Shown: piece by piece, positions 49,801 through 58,534 of the stretch
Layout: each line of letters begins with the position of its first letter
Numbering within the stretch: the stretch's first letter is position 1
Source: Sabethes cyaneus
Taxonomy: Eukaryota; Arthropoda; Insecta; Diptera; Culicidae
Reading direction: 5' to 3'
Assembly: GCF_943734655.1 (NCBI RefSeq)
Contig: NC_071355.1
Span: 95,053,449 to 95,117,448, forward strand
DNA: 64,000 nt
The notes under the pieces: generated by a model
The model's input: only the letters and a program-made list of their open reading frames with translations
The model's database searches: none
What the model was told of the DNA's origin: nothing
Made by a program: the position numbers and the translations under genes

Positions 49801-52800
49801 TCGAGGGTCGAAGCATCTAGCTTTAAGCACACGTGTACTGCTATTAGGTAATTGTCTGAGTCGGTATCCGTACCCCGTAGGGAGTGTACGTTGGTGATAT
49901 TCGAGAAAAACCGGCCCTCGACGTGAATATGGTCGATTTGGTTCGAAGTTCATTGGTCAGGTGATCTCCAGGTGGCTTTTTGGATATCTTTGTGGGAAAA
50001 GAAAGTGCTTCTGATCACCATCGCTGGTGATCATGCATCGCAGGCCGTTGTCGTTCGTATCGGTGTGCAGGCTATGGGACCCGATCACCGGTCTATACAT
50101 TGCTTCCCTGCCGACCTGGGCGTTCATATCGCCGATGACGATCTTGATGTCCTGTCGTGTGCAGCTGTCGTACGTAGCCTGCAGCTGCACATAGAACGCT
50201 TCCTTCTCGTCGTCGGGTCTACGTTCGTATGGACAATGCTCGTTTATGATGGTGTAGTTGAAGAAACGGCCTTTTATCCTCAACACACACATCCTCTCGT
50301 TGATCGCTTTCCAGTCCATTACGTGATCCTGCATTTTTCCCAATACTACGAAGCCCGTTCCCAGCTCGTCGATCGCTCCACCGCTCTGGAAAAATTTGGC
50401 TTTACCGCCACGGATCCTCCACACCTTCTCGCCTTTGCGACAGATCTCTTGCAGTGCCGCGACAAAAATGTGAGCCAAAATATTTTGGGGGATGGGCCAA
50501 GGCCGCCAGGCCCTCCTGGCTACGTGGCTGCTCCCACCATTATTATTACGGCAGATAAAATAAAGCTAATAGTATTTAAATATTCACCGTGATTATATAA
50601 CATTTCGCCGAATTTTCGCGGAAAACTAATTCTCAGTTGACCATAATGCGGAATATAGTGTTAGCGGAATACCATTTCGCGAAAACCCTTTTAGCGAAAA
50701 GTACTATTTCGCGGGTGCGATCCTCACTTACCCGCCGTCGCTCGTTCGGACCAGAGATGCCATATTTTCTAAAAAAAATGTCTGCAACTGCTCGAAAACC
50801 GGAAAAATCGAGCAGTTTTCCGGCTACTCGAATTTTCTGGTTTGAAAATAATCTGCGAAAATCTGCACACTTTTTTAGGAAGTCTGTGAAAGTTTAAAGA
50901 GCTTCGAACAAAAATCTGCAACAAAACAATAAAAGTCATAAAAACTGCAAATATCTGCAAATTTATAATGATCTGCAAGACCGTTCCAAAAATCTGCAAT
51001 TTGCAGACAAATCTGCAAATCTGGTATCCCTGGTTCGGACCCAACTGAAGGAAAGTAATAGAGGGCAGTAGACCTAGGAAAACAAATAAACCTAGACAGA
51101 GGTGTTTTCTCTGGGGACTGCCCCCCCTCGTAGTGGTCAGCGCTTCCGCCGGCAGTACTCGCGACCTGCGGCCGTCTCGCCCTGAATCATCTAGTGCAGC
51201 GGTTCCCAACCTTTTTTCGGTTCGCGTACCCCCTGACGGATTTCCCTATACTATTCTGAAGCGAACTAAAGTTTTGGCGTACCCCTGGGGGTTCGCGAAC
51301 CCCCATTTGGGAACCGCTGATCTAGTGTATATAAGCAGTTTTTAGTGATCTTGATATTGACTAATGTTTATGGAAGAATTTTTCTCGAGTTCAATTAGTT
51401 TTTGAGTTTTGCAAAAATATCCGCTTTATTTGTGTGAGTACAACCCCTTCCAGAAAAGGGAAAACCCCACCTCATCCAAAATTTGGTTCAATTTGCTTGA
51501 TTGGTTCTCGAGATATGTAAAATTTGGGTTTTATTTGTATGGGAGCCACCCTGTGTAGTATAGTAAAATATTTATAAACTCTATTATCCGTTGATCTAGT
51601 AAACATATATTCTTGGATATACTATTTAATATACATACTGGGAAGTACAAACTTTACAACTGGGCGGCACAGACGTATTTTCATTAGCAGCACTAGCTAA
51701 TACAATAAGAACCTTCCCTGGCCCTAAAAACCGCATACAAATTTTCACTCCGATCGGTTTAGTAGTTTCCTAGTCTATAAGGCACATGCAGAACAGACAA
51801 AATTCATTTTTCTGTATACCCAACAAACATTTTTGTTTAATAGTATACCTTATTAAAACCATTGTATAGCTAATACCGAGTAGCAAACGCCTGATAAGTT
51901 GTTATATAACAAAAATATTTGTTGGGTACAATATTTTCTTTTTCTTTATATTTTCCGCAACATATTTTTAAGAAAATTTGCATCTGTTACTTGCTTCCGA
52001 AATATCGAACATAACCGGATTGCAGCTCTTTACAAAAACTAGGAATGAGCCAACACCATCCAGCAATCACAACATTTAGCCTCTATTGTGTGAACGGTAT
52101 TGTTGCCGGGTCCAAGATCCACGTCATAGATCTTCTTGATTCGTCGTAAATACAATACAATGATCACGGTTTGCTCACCAACAGATGTTTTATATCGGAA
52201 TCCACAGGCCAGTGAAATTTTTTATTTTATTAGGCCAGTGAAAAAAAAAGAATCAATCCAAAGTTTTAATCGCCGTCATCATAACTCCATACCGTACGGA
52301 CTACAGGAAGCACCATTTGTGCTTTAGGTAAAGAAATAGAAAAATCATCTTTTATTATCTTCAAATACACCATAATAACTCTTTTTAGGACCAGCAATGA
52401 ACTCGATTAGGACTGTTTCAAACGGTTGAGGCTAATATGTTGTTTTCCAGGTACAGTGTTTTACTGGATATTTCAGCAAAAAAAACAGAAGTAAATACGT
52501 TTCGACAGAGGAAAGCGGCAATATAGTAGACCGACAGGAATCAAAAGTTAGTACATATTTTTCCTGACCGGTAGAGTGGCAGGTGCGGAACAAGCGTAGC
52601 ATCCAGATGATCAGACAAACCAGTTCGAACATCCTGCCACACGTACAAACAAAAAGCAGGTTCTGGAACTGCCAACGATGGCTGATTCGTGTCGGGAATT
52701 GAGGATTACACTTTCGGTACCTTCAGTCGAATAATTCAAAATGACATCCTATGTAACACCAGCTAGACCAGTGATGGCCAAACTGCGGCTCTTGAATTTG

Positions 52801-55800
52801 GCCTTTGCGGCCCGCGAACTGGTTTGATAGATGGCGGACGGACACTATAGGTTGCATTTATTAATGTCAGAAGTCATTTAGGGCCGCGGATCTATTGGGG
52901 AGATCTGATTTAGCCCGCAATATGCTTGTACCGTGGCCACCACTGAGCTAGACCATCGTCAAACTATTTCCGTCAGCAGACACTGGAGCACAATAGACTT
53001 CTAAAACCGATCAGAGTCACAATTAGCAACTCCGAGACTTTGAAATATTTCAATCGTAAAATCTACTTCTACCAGCAGTTATGACGTCCTACTTGATCGG
53101 AAAATTTCGGCCGGCCTTTAAACTACCCCGAAACTACGGCATATCCAACGAACGAACGAAGTGAGTATTTAATTTTTGTCGTATTTCAATGTTTATTCAA
53201 TTTTGTTCATTTCAGTCGTCTGTTATTCAAGTTGCTGACACACTACGAACGGACATAACGAAAACATCGCTCACAGTCGATGGTATTTATTATGTGGTTA
53301 ATCCAGGATTTGTTGAGCAAAAAGTCTTCATCTCAAAAACTAGAATGGAACGTAAAACGCTTCCGATGCTGGTTCCAAAAATTTAGCGTACCGATTTGAC
53401 CACAATGATATTTCAGCTGGGAATTAACGATTTCCTGCAGTTTGATTTTATGGATGCTCCGCTAGTTGAATTACTGTTGCCTGCTTCAGACCTATTGCAC
53501 TCTTTATCTGCATTAGACAACGAAAGACAGCCGGCATGATTAGATTGCCGTATGACAGACTTTCCCTTAGAACCGAACATATATAAAATGCTAATTATGT
53601 CGGTTGTACCAACCTGTTCTGATGAAATTGATCAGAAACCAATTGTTAAATCACTTGACGGAGATCACCTTTGCTTGCCGTTTATAACAGTTGAAATAAC
53701 AATATTTTCAATGCATGGTGCACGGTGGAGAATCTTATCCTGTAGTTAATTGGCATCATGGATAGGCTTAAGTTAGACGTGTTGTCTGCAGTCAAGAATA
53801 CGGCATATGTCCAGAAAACTATTTCCAGGATTATCGATTTTCCCATCCGTACAGGATTCTGCTGCATAATGCCCCCGGGAGATGTTTCCAATTTATTCGA
53901 AGTCCCAATAACCGATGATCGTCATTGGATGTGCCATCATGATAAGGATTTTTAGAGCAGTAGCTACACGGGCTCGACAACTTTGATGTAAATATTGGTA
54001 TGTGTTAGTTTAGCACACGTCTAAAACCGCTTCTCATCCCAAATAGGATAACGTGAAGTCTATGCCACATTCGATTAATGTTCAGGCAGTTCAAACTAAT
54101 AGGTAGCCAGTGGTTTCACTTCAGTATATTCCAGCTAAATATGCCAGATCTGACCGGCTCTGCTGCAGGCTGAACATCGCAAATTGTGGTTTTAGCCGCG
54201 GATGAATCTATACTCGGAATGCAGGTAACCACAGTCAGCAAACCTACACTGCAGAGCCACACCAAAAACGTACGTAAAATTCCTGTTAAAATTATAGTAA
54301 TCTACGATATATATGTATAGACATAACCGATTGTTTGTTATTTGGATTGTGAAATAATGAGAAATCCGTCTAATTTATTTATATATTACCGTTCACATTA
54401 TGCTTACTTCGAAAGAATCATGAATCTTTTGCAATAATTGAATGTGGTGCATCTGCAAATATACTTGAAAGTTTCTCTGCAAGTATACCTGCAGGTGCAC
54501 CACATTCATTTATTGCAAAAGATTCGTTTGATTCATTCGGAGTAAGTATAACGTGAATGATTATAAAAACTATAAAATTTATAGTTGAGATGACTACGTT
54601 CATGGTTATTTCAACAATAGTTAATAACGTCATTTTTACCACGAAATTGTCACGACAACCAACTCGTCCCGTTCATTGCGTGTTTAAGATGACTATTTTC
54701 TTGTCAGCAATATCATACAAAACCTGGTCATGATAACAAAACCATTGTCATGATGACAATTGTATAGTTTTAAATTATAGTTGTCCCAACCATACATGGT
54801 AATTTTTACCATAAAATTGTCACTGCAACCAGCTAGTTCCGTTTATTTTTTTGTCCAAGATGACTATTTTCTTGTCAGTAAAACTATACAAAAAGTGGTT
54901 AAGATAACTAAAGCATTGTAATGATGACAATTTTATGGTATACAGATTATAGTTATGCCTACTATGCGTGGTCAACCGTACCATGCGTCCATTGTTCAAG
55001 CTTATAGTCGAAATAACCATGAAAATGTTGTCTAGACCAGTTTTCCCAGTCGGTTGAAAACCACCATACTTTTCTGGTCAAGCTTACCCCTAAAATGGTA
55101 GAATTTACCATGAAATTTTTCTGTGTGTAGGATCGAGGGTCCTGCAAAAGAAAACAGAAGCTATTTGACATAAGCAGCAAGAGATATGTAAGAATTTTAT
55201 ACTGACTTCGTTCAATACTAATTTCAATGCAAGCCAAATTTAGCAATGTTTAAAATGTATTTAATAGACGTCTATTACTATGCCAGTACATTTTAATCTG
55301 ATGCATATAAACGTACTAGTTGATAGAGTACAATGAAATTTGCTGCAGTCAGCGCCGTAGCGTGCAAACTCGCCCCACCAAGGGAGTCAAACTGAATCTG
55401 AATTTCAGTAAAACACTAAGAGTAAGTGTACCGGAGTACTGCAAAGGGACATTAAGAGAATCATGCATGATTGTATAATTCGAAAAACTTGCCGTAAGAC
55501 GTAGTCCTACGTCAAAAGTGATAAGCTTGGAAGGAACATTAATTCGGGCTGCCAAAACGTGTGTTTCTTGAAGGGCGCCGCAATGTCACGCTACGGCTCT
55601 GCCTATTCGGCCTATACCTATAGCAACCGCTTCCTTAATAGCTGAAAATTTCTTACGTAAATAGTTATTTCAAGAGCATTTATTATTTAGATGGTAAGGA
55701 TAGTATTTCAGTCAGCTGAAATTGTTTATAATCGCAACATAGAATATGCTGCTCTTAGGTAACAGCAATATTCTAGTCTTTCTTGTTCAAGTGCGATTCC

Positions 55801-56129
55801 CGTGACATTTAGGTCTTTTAATATTTCAACATTTTTTTGTTATAAATCAACATTAACATGCAATTTTATTCAAATTTACAATAAGTTATTTAAGCATCAA
55901 ATCTGTATTTATGTGAATGCTTATGGATGAATACAGGTTGCAGGTGGTGTAACGTCTAATTTCTGGGAATATTTCGATTATTACAGACTGCTCTAATAAT
56001 CTAATAGTTTTCTAGCCGCTAGTTACAAAACATATATGCTAGTTTTTTATAATATGTTGTAAATATAAATTAATCGCCCGCCAATCCAAAACTCAACTGT
56101 TTTACTTACAAGCATGTTCGGCCGCACAT
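42899..56129 (-). CDS. Hmces: HMCES abasic-site shield protein, split by a transposon
   Basis: The exon 1 coding part is 56110-56129 (MCGRTC plus two bases, GTAAGT donor). Exon 2 starts at 55142 after TTTTGCAG and reads to 55129. The same exon resumes at 43839 and runs to the stop at 42899. Removing 43842-55128 and one TA restores LTLDPREIQHCCKYRR in frame, 324 residues. The SRAP catalytic residues are all encoded: Cys2 of MCGR, Asn in TTNNCR, Glu in EGFYEW and His in STIHHRIPAIL. HMCES crosslinks to abasic sites in single-stranded DNA through Cys2. That cysteine is on the far side of the 11.3-kb insertion, so any transcript starting downstream would lack it. Confidence 0.9.
44778..44973. mobile_element. 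pogo-like MITE
   Basis: The ends CAGCCTGAATTCGTTAATTG and, inverted, CAGCAAAGTTTCGTTAATTG are flanked by TA on both sides (44776-44777, 44974-44975). 196 bp. Confidence 0.8.
45088..45543 (+). pseudogene. Small three-exon gene with one in-frame stop, unidentified
   Basis: Exons are 45088-45156 (MALRLPIAILERKIYPCELV...), 45212-45384 and 45480-45543, with GTGAGT and GTATGC donors, CAG and TAG acceptors and consistent phases (0, 2). The product ends ADRYINFSSMSRWFVESF plus six residues. A TAA sits three codons into exon 2 (45218-45220) with coding-like sequence on both sides (DKHALELGLREIAICGGASG). It lies inside the 11.3-kb transposon and looks like a captured host gene fragment. The helical LADR-type segment faintly recalls the C-terminus of Ctf4/WDHD1, which I would not rely on. 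Confidence 0.5.
46500..46990 (+). repeat. 148-bp tandem repeat, about three copies
   Basis: Units with GGAACCATATTTGGCATGTG-like and CAAATTTCCTTATAACTCGA-like blocks recur near 46531, 46678 and 46827. A related stretch in reverse complement lies at 51395-51548. Confidence 0.8.
47050..47400 (+). repeat. Left arm of a long inverted repeat
   Basis: GC-rich block 47075-47235 plus a GCGAAATGGTA-type block 47238-47390 are inverted at 50590-51185 in mirrored order. Together with the tandem units at 46500 and 51395 they form foldback arms of about 0.9 kb. Confidence 0.7.
49500..50478 (-). mobile_element. LINE endonuclease fragment
   Basis: ALQEICRKGEKVWRIRGGKA, GRFFNYTIINEHCPYE and IGDMNAQVGREAMYRPVIGS are an apurinic-type LINE endonuclease. 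It continues with frameshifts to about 49500 (FEPNRP, RVEYDT). No RT is attached. Same family as 15943-17340 and 26660-28420. Confidence 0.8.
50590..51548 (-). repeat. Right arm of the long inverted repeat
   Basis: Reverse complement of the blocks at 47238-47390, 47075-47235 and, after a hAT MITE, part of the 148-bp tandem unit. A run of ATCTGCAA-type repeats (about 50840-51030) is inserted between the blocks. Confidence 0.65.
51197..51319. mobile_element. hAT MITE, 123 bp, copy 2
   Basis: Same family and length as 22224-22346, in opposite orientation. ATCTAGTG is repeated at 51189-51196 and 51320-51327. Confidence 0.92.
51550..52760 (+). other. Transposon interior, no recognised gene
   Basis: AT-rich, with several short open frames and no product recognised. 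It lies between the foldback arm and the hAT MITE. Confidence 0.4.
52769..52945. mobile_element. hAT MITE, 177 bp
   Basis: CAGTGATGGCCA at the left and TGGCCACCACTG at the right are inverted with one difference. AGCTAGAC is repeated exactly at 52761-52768 and 52946-52953. Confidence 0.92.
53150..53960 (+). pseudogene. DHX8/PRP22 DEAH-box helicase pseudogene fragment
   Basis: In order: TSLTVDGIYYVVNPGFVEQK (helicase motif V region), LQFDFMDAPLVELL, ALDNERQ, MTDFPLEPNIYKMLIMSV, GDHLCLPF and MDRLKLDVLSAVKNT. Each corresponds to a consecutive block of the splicing helicase DHX8 (PRP22 in yeast). Frames change and several stops intervene, and most of the region between SMLSVQNVF and GDHL in the family is deleted. 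The N-terminal half of the protein is absent. Only a decayed copy of the C-terminal half remains. Confidence 0.8.
54415..54534. repeat. Hairpin with arms of about 40 bp
   Basis: GAATCATGAATCTTTTGCAA and AATGTGGTGCA on the left pair with TGCACCACATT and TTGCAAAAGATTCGTTTGAT on the right, with few mismatches. It is inside the 11.3-kb element near its right end. Confidence 0.75.
54600..54970 (+). repeat. Subterminal tandem repeat of the 11.3-kb element
   Basis: Two units of about 180 bp share AAGATGACTATTTTCTTGTC, TTTTTACCA(C/T)(G/A)AAATTGTCAC and ATGATGACAATT(G/T)TAT. Subterminal repeats are common transposase-binding sites in DNA transposons. That role is inferred here. Confidence 0.65.
55129..55142 (-). 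CDS. Hmces: HMCES exon 2, 5' piece before insertion
   Basis: GACCCTCGATCCTA follows the acceptor TTTTGCAG and completes the Leu codon from exon 1, reading LTLDP. The insertion begins right after the TA. Confidence 0.8.
55143..56109 (-). other. HMCES intron 1
   Basis: 967 bp between GTAAGT and TTTTGCAG on the minus strand. No gene seen inside. Confidence 0.8.
56110..56129 (-). CDS. Hmces: HMCES exon 1 with catalytic Cys2
   Basis: ATG TGC GGC CGA ACA TGC TT, then GTAAGT. MCGRTC is the invariant start of SRAP proteins, and Cys2 is the catalytic nucleophile after Met removal. Confidence 0.85.
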
Positions 56130-56566
56130 CGTTTAACGCACAATAATTGGTCAACACAACAGGTACGAGCTAGAAATCATAAAATCAGTTAATGTTCACA
56201 AAAACACGAATATTTTGTTAATTATAGATATCATATACCTGAGATTTTTTACTATTCAATTAAACAATCTAAACAATTCAGCACAACAAAACTCGTGTAC
56301 TTAATAATCTTAGTAGGGCCTTTTAAACATAAATATTATTCAACATCAACTCCAGAATAAATTATAAAGCTGCGGAATCCGCGGAATCACAATCACAATG
56401 ACCGTCAGTGAACATCAACGGCAACGTATCGTAACGGAACATCAGTGATCTTGTCAGTGACAGGGATGCCACATATAATTCTGTCTCTGATGTGTTTCTC
56501 GTGTTTCTTGATGGAAAAATCTGGCCATCTGTACAGCGAGGAAAAATACAAAAATCTGTCCAATGC

Positions 56567-56632
56567 AAAACAATGAGAGTGAAAGAGACGAAGAGTCATT
56601 TTGCTGACTATTTCCGTCTCTTTCACTCTCAT
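56567..56632. repeat. Short perfect hairpin
   Basis: TGAGAGTGAAAGAGACG and its reverse complement CGTCTCTTTCACTCTCA form a 17-bp stem with a loop of about 24 bp. Confidence 0.7.
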
Positions 56633-56698
56633 GTAAAAGCTCAAAAATCTGTTTAATCTGTGTAATTGGCGAAAATCTGTATTCTATAGGGTAACCAA

Positions 56699-58389
56699 TC
56701 GAATTTGGACCCCTAGAGGAAGTAATTTTATATTTATTGGAATAAAATGTGTATTAACCTTGTTTTGCTATGCAAATCATACAAGACTCTCTTTTAGAAC
56801 AACTTACCTAAAAGCCAAAGTATTATAAGGTCATCTATTTGTCGATAAAAATGTGCTATAGACATTTTTATTTAGTATGTAATTTTCATATTTTGGACCC
56901 TCTCACTTTATTTTAGACAGCGTCCAAAATGTATTTTGGACACGGCAAATATCAACGAATATATTTTGGACACTCTAAGATGCATTTAACCAGAATACTA
57001 GTGCAGTTTATTTTTAGTATTTAAATTCATTTTAAATCAAAAATTTATGATGGGATGGGATCAAATAAGTTTGAATATAAAGTCAATCACGACTTTATAT
57101 GATTTAAATCCGTTTTTTAAGCATAATTGTTTTATGTTTTCATCACAATTGGGTTACTATACATAAAAAAACTCTTCGTTTACCATATAACATAACAGTA
57201 ATCAGTCTTCATGTTTATTGATTACATCTGACGTGAAATTAAAATATACGATTTAACGTTAGAAAATATCCTCAGGCAGAGGGATAAAATATTTAATGTA
57301 AGTAAAGTCCAAATTGTTACATTCTCGGTATCGGGTTCGTCGAGAAAATCGCATCAAGTGAAGTATTTGTTCTGTGTCCGATTGAATTGCTGGAAACGCT
57401 TTTAGGGGAGTTTGAGGTTTGAGCTGTAATTTGCAGCTCACTACCAGTCTCGATTTGCGAATCATTCCGTTCATGATACGGTATTTAGTAACAGGGTATC
57501 CCTTCCGAGCCATTTTCTTCACTTATTTATCAAACTCGAGTTCGTCGGCATGATCAAGTGCTAGTGCAGCTTCATGTACCTATTTACTGGTTTTTGTATC
57601 GATTGCTTTGCGAAACTCGTTCGTCGGTCCTGGAATACCGATCTGGCGACATGCTGTTTTAATTGCCATTCCATTTCTGATTTCCTGCAACCACTCATCA
57701 ATTGCCTCCTACGAGCGGGCCACTCTACACGGTTATGTTGTATTTTGCATGATGTATATTGCCTGATAAACAAAAAAAATTTGAATAATAAAATGTTATA
57801 AATGTTCCTTTTGCTTAAAATACTTTACCAATTCAACCAGAAATCGATGAAATAGCATACACGATTTACGGGTAAATTCAATTTTTCATTTCCACTGAAT
57901 CTTATTAGGTAAACAAACTGCTGTCAAAAATCCAAATTCAGAGGTGTCCAAAATCTGATGGTAAGAAAATTTTCACGACACAATTTGGACACTATTTTTT
58001 TGTGGTTTTCAATTAAAATCTTGAGAAGAAACCTTCAAAACCACGTGCAATACGTCTTTCAGGATAAAACTAACTGATTTCATCAATACGAATTCATTGA
58101 ATTCAGCTATTAAAACCAAATTGAAAATGTGTTGCAAACATCGTTTCCTCTTCACCTACGTCGGATTGTGAGCGGTAGATGGCAATACACTTTATGATTG
58201 TAAATTTTAGCTGAATAAAAGCAATAAAAGTAATTTAAAGTTATCCGAACATATTCAGGCTTAGAAAAGAATCCAAAGAATATTATTACGGTATCAAACC
58301 AATCGAATTTGGAGCTGCTACGTAGTAATGTGGCTAAATAAGTTGAAAGGGTCCAATTCATGTAGGGGTCCAAATCAAGTTGGTTACCC
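56699..58389 (-). mobile_element. pogo/Tigger-like DNA transposon, decayed
   Basis: The ends GGGTAACCAATCGAATTTGG and, inverted, GGGTAACCAACTTGATTTGG are flanked by TA (56697-56698 and 58390-58391). On the minus strand KKMARKGYPVTKYRIMN resembles the CENP-B-type DNA-binding region of Tigger transposases. No DDE catalytic frame survives in its 1,691 bp. Confidence 0.8.
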
Positions 58390-58534
58390 TATGCATGCAG
58401 ATTCTGTACAGGCAATTTCTCTCAAATCTGTTAAACACAGACTAATCTATGCATGTGGCAACTAAAGAAACTGACTAAAGAATTGACAGGTAACTCATTT
58501 TCAGTTCGTCGAAACCAAGTGCGCATGAATCTCG

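Larger units (their letters stand above)
43842..55128. mobile_element. 11.3-kb DNA transposon inserted in HMCES exon 2
   Basis: The left end CACTGAGAAAAAAACCATGG and the right end in reverse complement CACACAGAAAAATTTCATGG match at 18 of the first 23 bases. TA flanks both sides (43840-43841 and 55129-55130), and excision rejoins the host exon exactly. Near the right end two units of about 180 bp repeat (54617-54970). No intact transposase was found, so the element may be non-autonomous. It carries nested LINEs, MITEs, a DHX8 pseudogene and a small spliced gene. The 1.2-kb element at 40540 has similar ends. Confidence 0.82.

Noticed and set aside
55088..55142. Stronger GTAAGC donor at 55088 for splicing out the HMCES transposon
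   Set aside because: Reading to it passes an in-frame TAA directly after TCA TGG, so it cannot give a full protein.
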